Shown piece by piece: positions 12,126-25,400 of a stretch of DNA of 64,000 nt. The stretch spans positions 17,748,537 through 17,812,536 of the forward strand of contig VZSR01003806.1 of assembly GCA_013398615.1 (NCBI GenBank), read 5' to 3'. Both the position numbers and the translations under genes were made by a program. Source of the DNA: Brachypodius melanocephalos. Its lineage: Eukaryota; Chordata; Aves; Passeriformes; Pycnonotidae. The notes under the pieces are model-generated. The model made no database searches. It was not told the DNA's origin and was given only the letters and a program-made list of their open reading frames with translations. Each line of letters opens with the position of its first letter. The first letter of the stretch is position 1.

Positions 12126-14545
12126 TTTCTCCCAGTCTGTATGGGAAAGAAGCTCATATCGCTAAGGATCCTAGATTTGGAACTTTGAGCTGGCAGATGC
12201 ACCTCTCATTCTTAAAGATCACTTTCTGGGATCTGCTGGCTTTTGTTTTTTAGCACTACAGCACGCTTTAAAAATGAGCAATGCCTTTGACTCAAATTTA
12301 TAAGGTGCTCATCGCAGTTGAGTTTATTTAATAAATAAAAGATTCAACACTGTATTGCAAATAGAGAATTTGGAAGCATTTTCTCAGATTGGGTTACAAT
12401 ACAAAGGAGTTTTTGATGCTGCTTTATGAAGTTTTATTACTTTTGTGTCAGTTTACAAAAAAGCTTTAACAATTTTTCTTTGTATATTGTACTAGATTCT
12501 TCAAATGCTCAGTAAAGTATTTACCTAAAGTAATAGATGTAAGGTTAAAATTTTGTTTGAGAATGGAAGGCTCTGGTTTTGTGGTTTCATTTAAACAATT
12601 TGTTTGGTCATGCAGTAGTTCAAAACTCGGTGGTTTTAGGACATTTGAGAATCTTAGCCAGTTTCCTTGAATTATTTGGGTAGGAGTGTAAACTGGGAGA
12701 CCTAAAGATATCTTGGGGCAACAAGCTTCAAATCTGAACTCTAAATTTTATCTGTATTAATGAAAGTACATAGTCCACAAAATTGGAAAATGTATGCAAA
12801 TTAGGTTTAAGACTTGTCTTTGATGTTTACGTAATTTGTTTTAAAAAGATGGTAAGTACAAGGGCGAGACTAAATTATAAGACAAAACATAATGATAAAT
12901 GGGCTTAAGTACACTAAACTAAATCAAACACTGACTTATTTCTGTTTAGAAAGACCAGTAAATACTATAAAACAGTAGTGACCAATGACACAAATTTGGG
13001 AAAGCCTATCAACTAGCTTATACCTTGTGAGAAAAAAAAAATACGCCTTAATGATAGGTTTTGAGCCTACATTAAAAGGTAGGATTAGAGATTTAAAGCT
13101 CTATTCCTGAGAGATCTACACTATGACTGTTAAACGTTGTACTGGAATCAGACCAAAGCTTCATTTAAACTATTAGCATCTCTGGTTATGGCTAACTGTG
13201 GACCTCAAGGAAGGAATGTAAGAAAAGGGGAAAAATACAGGAATACTTCCACAGGATGCTTTCCTAACCTCTCGCTATGCATAGTTCAGGCTTCCTGAGC
13301 TAGAGCTGTCTTTGTTTTTAGTAGCTCTCAGTGAATGTTTCTTTGGTGAGTTTACCCAGCTGCTGTTTGAACCTATCTAAAATTTGAGGAGTAGCTTGCA
13401 GCAAGCCCTTTAATTCTGTAGGTTTCCTCTTCCTGCTTATACAGCATGGCTTGTAACGATTATAAAAATTCCATGATCTTTGGATGGGGGGAAATGGTTG
13501 GAAGAGCTGATGGGTTTTATCTGTTATTTTTGTAAGACAGTCTAGAAACAGTAGTTGGTTTGTTCGGTGTGTGATAAATAAAGCAACCAGAACTTAAGGG
13601 AGACCAAAAAAACGCAAAACCAAACCAATTTTGCCTCGTCCTGCATCAGTGGCTGATGAGTTGTAGAATCCCAGTCAAATTATTAAGTCTGCTTTGAGCA
13701 GAGTAAGTGCATAACTTCCTACTCTTGTTAACATAGATATGACTTTATTTCTCCCCTTTTTTTTTTTTTAAATTTTTTAATGAATAGGTCATCAAGCTCA
13801 CACTTAATAGGCTAAATCCAGAGGAATATACTCTGACAACTGTGAATAAAAGTGTTCTGAGAGCTGCTTAGTGTTTTTGGACCATGTAAAGAAACTACAG
13901 TATGACTCTCACAGTGGGTCTGTGGGTCATCTTACAGATATTTTAAATTATGCAAATCGCATCAGCACTTGAGTCAAATTTTTAAAAATTGGAGGATGCT
14001 GGCAGTAAGCCAAAAAAAAAAAGAGCTTAATACTTTACACTTAGGATGTGTTCTTCTTACCTTCTTATTGTATAAATTCCCTAAAAATACCTGTAATGCT
14101 CCAAAGTTCAGTGTTTGTTTTCAAGATGCAATTAGCGTAGGAAAATCTATTTTTTTAACCTGTTTCTTAAATCCCATCTGTACACAAGAAAGTACCACTG
14201 TAAGCACAAAGTAAAATCTTTTACCAATGCCTTATAAAGTTGTTCAGTGCCCATCTATTTCCCCAGATGAAATTTAAGATGCTGTCTTATCAGTGGTTGT
14301 CTTTGTGGAATTTGGCTGAATTTTGAGCAAATTAATGCAAATCACTTGTGTGGCACAGAATTCCATTTACTTTAGCTTCAAAGACAGTGAAATGAAGCAA
14401 TTTTTTAATTGACTAGGTTAACTACTTATTTTATGCAAAGAGCAGAAGCTTTTGGATACGAGCTGGATTCTTTTTTGCAATAGAACTTTCCAATTTTTAT
14501 TTTTAAAGCAGTGAAATAGGGCCTCTTACAAACTTCATCCAGTTA
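12126..14545. other. Unannotated AT-rich non-coding DNA
   Basis: No gene, LINE or RNA gene is recognised. A T/A-rich tract occurs at about 13750-13780 and a 10-nt A run near 14010. The open frame at 13969-14214 has no family resemblance. Confidence 0.6.
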
Positions 14546-14642
14546 CCTGCTCTAGTGGGAGGTGTTCCTACCCTTGGCAGGAGGTTGGAACTTGATGATC
14601 TGTAAGGTTGCTTCCAACCCAAACCATTTTGTTCTCCTATGT
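14546..14642 (+). mobile_element. CR1 LINE 3'-terminal fragment
   Basis: The plus-strand CR1 terminus: 'tgctctagtgggaggtg', 'cccttggcaggaggttgg', 'aacttgatgatctgtaagg', 'cttccaacccaaaccattt'. About the last 95 bp of the element is present; the terminal octamer repeat is degraded ('tgttctcctatg'). Confidence 0.88.
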
Positions 14643-17600
14643 AAGCTCTAATTTTTATTTCTAAAATTCAAGAAAGTAATTTAATTAATTTATCACCTGC
14701 TCTATTGGATGACTTGTTTTAAAGTGAAATAATAAAGTTTTCTTTTTCAGCAGAGTATTTAGTGTGGAGGCCAGAAAAACCTACAAGAAAATAGAATTTG
14801 AAGTGCTTTGTCATTTAGTAGGAATGGCTACATAAAATGCACAATGGAAGAGCAAGAAACTGCCAAATACATGAATGTCAGGCCTTTGGACGGCTATGAG
14901 CAATCAGTTTCTAAGTTTTGTAACTTTAAAAGCTTTATAAGCTTTTTCTCCCTTCATTCTTGGACAGCAGAAATGGTGATTAAAACAGAAAGGAATAAAT
15001 GGATTATTGGGGCATCTCTATTAATGAATTTGGAAATAAGATTAGTTTTGAGTCTCAATGCTTCTTTGCTTTTAAATAGTAGAAGATTCTTAAAAATCCA
15101 TAAAAAACTTCAGAAGTAATAAATGACCTTTCATTTTTTACATGCAGCTGCATTAAATCATTGATAGATGGTAATTTCTTGGCTCTAAAGATTCCAAAAT
15201 TGCTCACAATCTGTAAACACAGTAGTTTTTTGCCTTAAGATTAACGTGTGTTTATTGTTTTGATTTTGGAAAAAAAAATCCTAAATAGGTTTTTATGCTA
15301 TGTTAAAAGAGCATCAATTTTGCAAAAGGAAGCATAAAAATTAGGAAATAATACAGTAAGGGTTATCTCTGTAACTGTGATTTATATCTTTGTGCAGTGA
15401 AGAACGAGCTGGCCCTAACTGCTGCTTCTGTTTGGTGGGGATGATGCCCTGGAAAGCTGGAGCGGTTCCTTAGCACTGATAATTCCATCTCACTGAGTGA
15501 CTTACCCAGACACCAGGCCTTTGCTAAGTCCTTTTATGGGATCAGTCACACTGTTGATAAGCTCGATATGTGGCTTTCCTCTCTCAAGGGATTTTGTGAA
15601 TTATCTTCAAGCAGTCAGTTACTGGAATCATGTTTCATGTAGTTCTGCCAAATCTGACATGTTAAATTAAAGTGTTGTGCCAAACAGTGAAATGCACTTG
15701 TTCTTATTATCTCATAGCATGCAAACAGTGAGGATTTATTCTAGTTCTCCAGACTGAACTTTTGCCAGAAACAGCTACCAAGAATAACGATGGGAATGAG
15801 GGTTTTTTTAAGGAATGTTGTTACCCTTCTTGTATCTGAATTGTCATCTCTCCCACTTTCTGACTTCAGAAAATTACCTTTTATTCTGATAATACTTAAT
15901 ACCTTGCATTTAATACTTAAATACTCGTGCAGATAGATCTGCTCCTGACCATTTTACTCTTTCAATCCCAGAGGTGGTGGTAGTGGTTTTCCAAGTTCCT
16001 GCTACAGTTTTGGTAGTGCTTGGTTGTTTTTCTCTGCTGGGTGTCTATTAACAAGAAATTACCATCCATGGCCACAGCAAGTTCTTCTAAACCAGCAGAG
16101 TTCTTACATTGCAGACACACTGGTTTAGCAAAGCCTGCCCCAGATTCTCTACTGACTGGAAACCCTAATTCTTTCTAATGGGGAAAAACTTTAAAGAAAT
16201 AATGGTTGCTATATCTTTACCACATTACTGATTAAGATGCTGCATTGTATCTGGTGAAAACCTCAAATGAAGATGCAGAATTAATATTTATGTAAGCTAG
16301 GGCCCTTCATATGTGATAGAACACTGTGAAGGATTTGTTGTTTTGTTGTAAGTGGTCCGTGTTCTCAATATTTGAATGAAAATTCCTGTTTGTGATTATC
16401 AGTTCTTATCACATACTCTTTAGAAATATTTTTATCATGCAGTTATTCTGTAGAGGAGTTGCTGCAAAATTTAAGCTTGATTGAATTTTCTAACCAGACA
16501 TAGTTTATTTGAAAAAAATCTGAATAAAAGATCCCTTCTTGCAATGCTTCCCTTTGAAGGCTGCGTAAAATTTGTTTTGCTTTCTTCAGAGGCTTTATTT
16601 AGTATAGCTTGATTACGTTTTTCCATTCTTTTTGTACTGGCTGTTAGAGGCCATTATATTTTACACATATCAACATGTTGGTGTTTAAAGGCTTATTCAA
16701 AATTTCCATTCTTGGATCATTATCTGGAAAACCATTGCTACATTTCATTTATTTACATTTTCCTATTCCTTAAAATTTGGCGTTCAATGCAGTCTTAACT
16801 AACCTGTAAATAGTCTCCATCAGGATATTTGGAAACCACCCTGTAAGCACTTTCAAGCTTTCTGTTCATTCTGGTTGTCTGAGATAATCAAGAGTGCTAC
16901 TTTTGTTTTTATAGTAGCATTGCCTGTTTCTAGGCTGGAGTTTAAGTGGATAATAGTACACCACAGGTTGTTAGTTTTTCCCCTTTAGATGCTGAACACA
17001 GGAATATGTTGGTCAATAGCTGAGGGAAAGACCTCTTTGATCAAATTGTGTGTGCGGTGAATTTTAAGACAGAGACAATATCCTAAAGTAAGAGATTTTG
17101 CTTTCCTGAAAGATTTCCTTCTTATGATGTGAAATGAATCTTGCTGATGAATTGTGTGGTAATATTTGGTTTTTAATGTATAGCCTCCTCCATGACAGAA
17201 ATATTATACTCCATGACAGAGTGTTACATAGTAATTGGAAGTTCTGTGGCATATTTGGAAGACTGGAAATCGTTTTGATTAAGTATTTAATTAAGCAGAG
17301 ACTTAAGTGATCTGAAATAATAGTTTTTATTTTCATGAAGTTTACCACCAAGTGAGGATGGGTATGAATACCTGCTTGAAGTGAAAATCAGTATTTAACA
17401 GGTTGATTGGTGGTTTTGTTTGAAACCAATTAAATGAATCAGCATTGGCAGACTTGAGAAAATGACAAGTAAAAATTAATTATGGCAAATTTGCTTCTGT
17501 AAAACATTAGACAGGAAATTATCCCCATTTTCAATACATTAATGCGCTTTCATGAGTGAAAGCTAAATGTTTGTAGTATTTTTTTAGATGTGGAGATTTT

Positions 17601-18902
17601 TTGTGACACCTTCATTTCTAGTGGTTTTATTGAGGCCATTGTCCTATGAAGGTAAATAGAGATTTTTTTTGTCGTAGCTTAATTTTTATTAAGATTTTCA
17701 GGCATAGAGACAATGCTGACAAAAACAGGGTGTCTTTACACACTCTCTGTGGGGCTTGGTCAATCCAGAAAACCATATGTGAACTATAGTAGTAGAGGTG
17801 TATTTTTGGTATATTTTAATGTATACTGCAGGTAATACGAGGCATTTCTGTGGATTAGAAAATGAATTCTAAACTAGAAACATATTTTTATGGGCTTAAA
17901 ATATAAATAAAATTATCCATTTGCATATAGTTAATGTAATATTGTTATAGGAAATATGTATGGATGGAGAAGAAAAGAAATACAGTCCTAACTTTCAAAT
18001 TGCAAGTCTCAACAAAGAAAAAGAAGTTGTCTGCATATGTGTAGTAAAAGTACTGGTAAACTCTGACTTTAGTGTATTTTGTAGTACACTTACAGTACCA
18101 TATTTTGGAAACAAATAGTATCCTATATATATAATATGGATGTATTTTGTTTCATAGTACTATGTAAAACTATAACAAAATTTGAGTACTTAATTTATGC
18201 ATTAAAAGTAACTGAAATATACGATTATATATTCTAGCAGGCATATATATTGTTAGAATTATGGTTGTAAAGACTTTTTGTTTAATCATGGTATGTATAA
18301 GATAATTTCATCTCTAGTATCTTCATGCTACCCTTCAGTTTTACTTGTTTGCTCCTGTCATGTAGGGGTTTGTATTTAATGTAATACTTAGATTTTAACA
18401 TTGGAAAAATAAGGATTGCTATACATTATTGGCCATTAAGTGCTTGGCATCGTACGAAGACGAAGGAAGATGAAGTGTGATCACAACAGTCAGTGAAATT
18501 GTGGTTCTTCAAGAACCTTATTTCTACATAATGAAAGAAATGTAGATAAAGGAACAGAAGTATCTTGTGAAACAGAGAAATGCTCCAAGATGTGCAGCCC
18601 AAAAGAAAAGATGTCTTTGAAATGCTAGAAATGAGAAAAAAGGTGAGGAGCATGTATCTTTCTAAGCATAGCTCTTAGGGAACTTAAATTTCTTTTATTG
18701 TCCTAGCTGTGATACCAACAGGCCACTGCTGAAAGTAATTAGGCAGGTAACAAGATGTGATTACTTCTTGATACTGACAAATCTGCTTATTTTACAGTTA
18801 TTGTCATCTACCAGTCTCATCTTTTATGGGTGTTTCCTGTTACGATTTATCCTAAGCTTCTTTTTGCCTTTGTTCTTGTTGGAGCTTGCTGCTGTAGCCC
18901 CT
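14643..18902. other. Unannotated AT-rich non-coding DNA
   Basis: No recognisable gene or repeat. The open frame at 14808-15119 (103 codons) has no family resemblance and no splice or promoter context. The 17.8-18.3 kb part is especially A/T-rich, with short 'tatata' runs. A slightly GC-richer patch at 15390-15560 is unidentified. Confidence 0.6.
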
Positions 18903-19556
18903 CAGCCCAGAGGGCCGAGTGTATCCTGGGCTGCCCCAAGAGCAGCGTGGGCAGGAGGGTGAGGGAGGGGATCCTGTCTCTCCACTCCACCTGGAATGCT
19001 GTGTCCAGCTCTGGCCTCCTCAGCACAGACAGACATCGATCTGTTGGAGCAAGTCCAGAGGAGGCCATCAAGATGCTCAAAGGGCTGGAGCACGTCTCCT
19101 TTGAAGGCTGAGAGAGTTGGGACTGTTGTGCCTGGAGGAGAGAAGGCTCCAGAGAAACTTTATTTTGTGGCCTTTCAGTATTTAAAGGAGGCTGATAAGG
19201 GAGGTGACTTTAGTAGGGCCTCCTGTGATAGCAAAAGGGGTAATGGTTTTAAACTGAAAAAGAGTCAATTTAGGATGGATATAAAGAAGATTTGTGTGAT
19301 GAGGGTGGTGAGGCACCTGGCACAGCTTGTTAAGAGAATATCTGGATGCCCTATCCCTGGAAGTGTTGGGGCTTGGAGCAACCTGGTCTAGTAAAAGGTG
19401 TCCTGTGGCAGTGGGACTGGAAAGAGATAACCTTTAAGATCTCTTCCATTCCAAACCATTCTAAGATTCCAGGACTGGAAGCTCATTCCAAACCATTCTA
19501 AGATTCCAGGACTGGAAGCGCCCTTCCAACCCCAACCATTCTGATTTTATGATTGT
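18903..19556 (+). mobile_element. CR1 LINE, 5'-truncated, ~650 bp
   Basis: This covers the last part of ORF2 plus the 3' UTR. Landmarks in order: 'gtatcctgggctgcccc', 'agggtgagggaggggatcct', 'ctgtgtccagctctgg', 'gttggagcaagtccagagg', 'gggctggagcacgtctcc', 'ggtaatggttttaaactg', 'gagggtggtgaggcacctgg', 'cctatccctggaagtgtt', 'caacctggtctagtaaaagg', then a diverged 'ccattctgattttatgattg' end. Several frameshifts break the ORF: the frame open at 18996-19391 carries only parts of the ORF2 C-terminus. A 37-bp duplication sits near the 3' end. Confidence 0.92.
19448..19519 (+). repeat. 37-bp tandem duplication at a CR1 3' end
   Basis: A 35-bp sequence starting 'attccaaaccattctaag' at 19448 recurs identically at 19485 (period 37 bp). 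It includes the 'ccaaaccattctaagatt' terminus of the CR1 at 18903-19556. A third, partial version ('cttccaaccccaaccattctg') follows and forms the actual end. Because the copies are identical while the host element is diverged, the duplication is probably more recent than the insertion. Confidence 0.9.
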
Positions 19557-21804
19557 TTTAAGTCCTTGTGTTTTTACTGTAATAGAAAAAAAAATCATAC
19601 TTGGAGATGCTGTTTTAGGTCTCATGTAACAGATTTTCAGCTTTTTATATTCTATGTATGGTACCTCTACCAGTGTAGCATTATTTCAGTGTACTCTGAA
19701 GTTGATCTGCCTGACATATAGCTAGAATGCATATAATAACTACAGACTTAATTTCACTTGTAATTAAATTTCATTACAACATTCGAGTACTTTCAGGAAG
19801 ATTTAAATAAAAAGTGTGTCACTCTCATGTTAATGTCACTTTCCTAGATGGCTTTTTCTGCTCATATTTCAGGTTCTTGGATGTTATCAATTAGGATTTT
19901 TTGATAAAACACATTTATAAACTTGCGTTTAGTAAAATTTTTAGACTTTTTTTCTTTTTTTTTCTTTTCTTTTTTTTTCTTTTTTTTTTTTTTTTTGCCA
20001 CAGAGCCTGTGTGTGGCCAGAAAGCTTTCAGATTGCTGTAGGAAATACTCCACATGCTTTTGAACTCCACTGTACTTGGGTGATTGTTGAGTGGCCAGAT
20101 ACTGTCACCCCGAGTCGTGCTGCTCATTTATACATAGCATTAATGATTGAAATCTCTTCCTGTCGTTAAGTGATCTCATTGTATTGACATTTTTCTGGTT
20201 TACAGAAGTTTAGTTTTTTAGCTTTATAAAGTTTCTTGCAGTGTGTTCATGTCATGCTTAAATTTGTTCAAGTACAGAGAAAGATGTTAAGTTGCATGGT
20301 TGGCAGTATGCTTTCCATTCATCATTTTGCTGCATCTTTTTATCAGCCATACTTTTCAAGTGATTAGCAGGGTTCAGAAAAATTGTTGCAGTGTTGCACT
20401 GCTATTTGGGGTATTTTAAATACAATTTTTCTTTGCTTGTAGATCTGTAGCCTGAAAACCAGTCTGAAAAGACCTGGGCTTGCCTGCATACTCTATTCTC
20501 TGCTAAGATGGATGTGAATGGTCTGGGGCACCTTGGTTGATATTTGAATTACCCAGTTTTCCCTGGAGGACAGATATATGGGCTTTTCTAAACACTTTGA
20601 AATTTGTGGTAAGATCTTCTTTGTGGTATATGATGCCGGGCTTTAAGTTTAGCACCTGTTGGGATGCTTTTGTATATAAACCTCTTCGGTAAGGTGAGGA
20701 TCACCCTTTTCTATTACTTTTAAGCCCCAGAATAAAGTTAAAAGAAAACAAAGTAAAAAGTCTTAGATCCTATAGTGATTTTCATGGAGCATTCTGTCTT
20801 ACAGCTTTGGTTATTTATTACTGTTACTCACATAGTTATTTTGAGTAGTTAACTAGTAAAAATTGTCCAAAACAGGTGATAAAACCAAGGAGGAAGTGTG
20901 AGTAAGTAAGTATGAGTGAATCTGCCATTCACAAGAAGTGTAGCACTCCATGGATAGGAGATTGCAATTTTTCAGTCTTGCTGAATCATCTGTTCTTGGC
21001 CTTCCAAATAAAATTTTAAAAATTACTTTCATGAACAGACAGTTTGAACCTAAGGGTATTGTTGTGTAGGAGTTGTCATGGAAATTGTGAGGTGAGAATG
21101 GACTAGGGAAGGAAGTGATAAAAAATGGAGTACTGGAGAAAGAATAGGACAGAAGGAAGGTGTTGAGCAGGAGGAAATTAGCAAATTTTTGCAGGAACGT
21201 AGTCACAGTGTGAGAGTCAATTAAAGAAAATTTGGATTTGAAGGTGAGTGTAAATCACTGGGAAGTCTTTTGCTGAAAAGTAGCAATACCTGTGATGCCT
21301 TGAAGTCATAGAAGTGCATAGTGGTTTCATCAACACTTGTAAAACTTGGATGAAGAGAACCAGCCAGAAAAATACAAGAACTTTAGGTGGAAAATGAACT
21401 GCATATGGTTTGCTAGTAGGGATAAAGACAAATGGATTTTGGAATATACAAGTTGTTGCTACGCTCTATTAGAAATGAAGGTAGAGCATTTCAAATTGCA
21501 GCTGGCTTTATAGTTGATGTTTATTTGCAATGGCAAGACACCCGAGTGTGCAAGTAAGGTTTCCATTAATGGCCTTCATAGAGAATGCTTAAGGCAGAAA
21601 AAGGGAAACGTCGATGTATCTGAACTTACGGATTTCATTAATGAAAAATAAGCTCAGTATTAGCTAGAATTTAATCAGTCTGAATTGAGATTTGGACACT
21701 GAAATCCACGTAAGGCTCCGACAGCAAAAAGTCCTATAAGCTTTTGGAGACTGCCTGGTCTTTTTTATAAGTTACATGCTTTATCATCACCTATGGAAAT
21801 TTAC
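19557..21804. other. Unannotated AT-rich non-coding DNA
   Basis: It contains the pyrimidine tract at 19946-19996 and a purine-biased tract at about 21080-21180. Open frames overlapping these (for example minus-strand 20853-21206) are compositional artefacts. No gene or LINE is recognised. Confidence 0.6.
19946..19996. repeat. Poly-pyrimidine (T-rich with C) tract
   Basis: 51 nt consisting only of T with isolated C. It causes the lysine-only stretches in minus-strand open frames at 19862-20127, which are not genes. It is a candidate for length polymorphism. Confidence 0.92.
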
Positions 21805-21807
21805 ACT

Positions 21808-21850
21808 GAATGATGATCTGAGGTCCCTTCCAACTCAAATTGTGCTATAG
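21808..21850 (+). mobile_element. CR1 LINE 3'-terminal scrap
   Basis: 'gatgatctgaggtcccttcc' followed by 'aactcaaattgtgctat' matches the last 40 bp or so of a CR1 3' UTR. The upstream 'actgcctggtctttttt' near 21751 might be a separated part of the same element, but the intervening bases do not match. Short, therefore moderate confidence. Confidence 0.6.
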
Positions 21851-21889
21851 TTGTACTTAGTTTGATAAGGTTTATAGCATACTTAGCTT

Positions 21890-22480
21890 CACTTCCTTAA
21901 CATGTGCTCAAAAATGCCTGTTCTGGGAAGTGGGCATCTGTCTCCCATCTGTCTCCTACCCACAAACAGGTTTAGGAAGAGACACTTGAGTTCTGGCCCT
22001 CTATTCCAGATAAAAGTTCAATGTAGAGCAGACTATTTTGTTAATAATGCCCATTTGTTTCAAGAGTGCTCTCATGGAGTTCTGCAAGGAGTTGCAGCCT
22101 GGACTGCAGCCACCTTGGGTGGGTCTTGCATCCCAGGGATTGCCATTCATCCACAGAAAGGGGATCAGGCTCCAGAGGCTGTTAGGAATTGCTCTCTTCC
22201 TTGATCCTGTTGAGCCTGGACCAAGGTGCCATCAGGGACAGAAGTCCTCAGTACCAAACAGATCCTGACCCTTCATGGCGTGTGTGTTTGTGGAGAAATT
22301 ATGGAATTCTGGAGTTGTGGTACCTATTCACAGAGCTATTTTTTGTCCAACCGTGGTTTGAGAGTGAATATTCTTAGATTTGGTAGGAGGTGGTTTGGAA
22401 CCAGTTTGCACCCCCCTGCCGGAATGTCCCACACATCTATGGCGGCATGGGTTGGGAATAGTATTATCTTACTGGTGTGG
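21890..22480. other. Unidentified GC-richer block
   Basis: This roughly 600-bp patch is clearly richer in G and C than its surroundings and has several overlapping short open frames in different phases. That is typical of a decayed repeat or LTR. I cannot match it to CR1 or to any named family. No splice-bounded exon or protein motif is visible. Confidence 0.35.
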
Positions 22481-25400
22481 AATCATCAGAGGAACGAAAA
22501 TTATTAGAGGGAAAGATGGAATAAATTTAATGAGCTGGTGTGACACTGAAAGACAAGAGACCACTATGAAGAATAAAGGGGGTTTTTTTGGTGGTTTAAT
22601 TCTCCAGAATACTGGCTCCTTCTAAAAGCTGCTCTGTTGTTGTTAACTCAAATTTCTTTTGAGATGCTACAATTTAAAAATCATTGGGTAGTGTGTTTCA
22701 TAGTCAAACATACTGTAATTAATGCTTTTAGTCTGATTTATAACAGCATGTATTTGTCATTTAATTTTAAAAGTTTACCTTGTGCATGGTATCTCTTTTT
22801 TCCTTTTCTATTTAAATACATGTTTCATTTACTGTCTGCAGATTTTACTTCAGAGCTGACTATGTGAAATTTTACTTGCTGTGATTTGAATTGTGGCATC
22901 ATAAATTAAAGTACTGAGAGGCTACCAATTCTGTTTTCCTGCCTGGGCAGTGTACTGCCGAGAAAGTAAAACAAATTTAACAAATACAGAAATTTAAAAT
23001 GCATAGGTTTCTGGGCTGTTAACATAATTTTTGAATGTGAGTATTGAAGTTAAGATCTTCTCTTCAGTATATTGATGTTGGAAAATGAAGAGACTGTGTG
23101 GTGGCTGAATTTCCATTGACACTTTTTTTGCCATTTCTAGCAGTACTTACTTTCAACATTGAGCATTTCGCCCCTGTTATTTCAACTGTTCCTTGAAAAT
23201 GACCATTTCAAATCAATATTAAAGCTACATGTCTCATGCTGGCCTGTCACGTGATAATGTCATTTATTTTCACTTTTAAAGTTGCTGATCGCAGTGGAAA
23301 ATAACTTTAAATACATTTTTAGGTATTTTATTATATCTGTAGGTATTTTTACAGCTTAACTCTCTTAAGAGGTGCAAAAGAAGAAACTGGTTTTTCAAGT
23401 ACTGCTTTAATCTTTGCTTTCAAGTACTATTTTTTCCTTTGCTGTTTATTTAAATAATAATGCTTAGTTCAAAAATGCTACTTCTGGGTTTTGTGTATTT
23501 GTAGATAAAAAGCATTTAAAGGAGGCTTCATAATGAAAAGAAGTTTTTTTGTTTCATTATAAAAACAGTTTAAAGATGGATTATGAATAGAGTCCATATA
23601 GATACAAATTAAAAACATAATACTTACAACTTTAATTTTGTAGCTCATGGAGGAGAAAAATGTTTAGTGACTATTACAAGATAGTCAATCAGTATTAAGA
23701 TGTAGCTTTTCTTTCTGTTACTTAACTGTGAATTTGTATGTTAGTTTGTGTCATAATTTAATAAATTGTAGGGAATTATTGAAAGCTTAAAATTATTGGG
23801 AAAAAAAGGCTCCTTCTTGGAGGAACTCCTTGGAATTTCAATGTTTAAGCAATGTGGAATTTTTAGTGATTCAACTTAGTTTAATTTATCTCAGCAAAGT
23901 ACCCATGAAATAATTTTTAATAAATCAAATTCAAACATGTGCTGGAACATTTGCCAAGATTATAGGGTAGTATGAGCTACTGCTACTTTAGATATTATGC
24001 TAAAATTCAGAAAAGAAATTTTATATTATTTTTATTACAGCAGGAAAATATTTTTGTGGCAAATTAGTACTTAAGCAGCCTATTATTCATTTTCTACAAA
24101 TGTTGTCATGAAGAAGAGATGTGACCTCACTGATCCTTCCATTATTCACTCGTTCTCACCCTTTCTCCTCAAAGAAACTGATGCCACCTTAGGTGATTCT
24201 TACCAAATTCTGAGTATTAAATGCTATTGCATGGGTACTGTGTATCAAAAGCTGTTGATTCTGCTTCTGATAGGAGCATAGTTACTCTAAGTACTATTTT
24301 ATTGGAAGTATACAAAGCTGGATATCTGAAAGCACTGTTTGGGTATTAGGCTGATTTTGTTGTGAATTCTGAGAGGCAGGATCCTTCTGTTACTCCAACA
24401 GAAGTCACTGCCTAATACATACTCCCTTGTTCTGGAATCTGAACAGCAGCTTATTAATGTGTGTTTTGTTGCTTATAAGTTATACAGAAAGTGGCGTGGC
24501 TAATTGAAATTAGAAACAAATTTAGCAAATAAAATTTTATGAAGATTCTGTGGGTGCAATATCAGAAACAGGATGAACAGATAAAATAATTTTAAAATGT
24601 AATTCTCTTTAGGGGCATTTTCCCATCTCAACGTAGTAAGAAAAGTTTGTTAAAGTTGTAACATTATTGAACTTATTAAATAGTTGTGTAAATTTTTCAA
24701 ATCAGAAATCATACGACTGAAGTGATTTCAGGCAGCTGCAGCTGTTTGGGGGAGTGTCCTTTGGTGCAGCTGAGAAGTAGCAAAGGAGTGTGTATGGAAT
24801 AGCTGAGGAAGCAGCTCTGTTATTTTCGAGTTAATTCTAAAATAAGATCACCTTGGAAATAATTTTGTTCTTGTGCTTTAATCAGGTTTTGGGTTGTTTT
24901 TGTTTTTTGGGTTTTTGGCTTTTTTTTTGTAGGCTAGAGGTGTAAATAATAAGAAATTGATATTATTTTAAAAACTAAAATAAGCATCTAATATAGATGA
25001 AGAGCCCTAGTAAAAATCACTGTGCAGTCTGCATCTTTTTATATTTCCTGGGGTCATTTATTATACTTTACGTGTTTTAATGTGATATAATTCAAACACT
25101 ATTTTCCTTGTTATTATAAAATTTTAAACGTGGCTTTTGAAATAATTATTATTGATACAAAGCAGAATGTCAGAACAGCAGAACTAAATCAGGACTTTTT
25201 TGAAATCTGAAGGCAATAAAGCTGCTTTTTGGGCAGTTGATTCCTCCTCTAGGGTTTCTGAGAGGCTGGGTGCTGTAAGCAGGCACATTTAGTCTGGGCA
25301 CGGTGAGCTCAAACAACTTTCAGAGTAAAGTGTGCACTTTGAGGTATGGGAGGAATAGTTCATTTTCCATTGTGAACTGCCAGGCAAGTCGAATTCCGAA

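Noticed and set aside
11759..12202. 147-codon minus-strand ORF
   Set aside because: The central part is a CR1 ORF2 C-terminus in the sense orientation; both ends are unrelated flank. It is a LINE remnant and not a host gene.
19862..20127. Lysine-rich minus-strand ORFs
   Set aside because: Pure translation of the poly-pyrimidine tract at 19946-19996.
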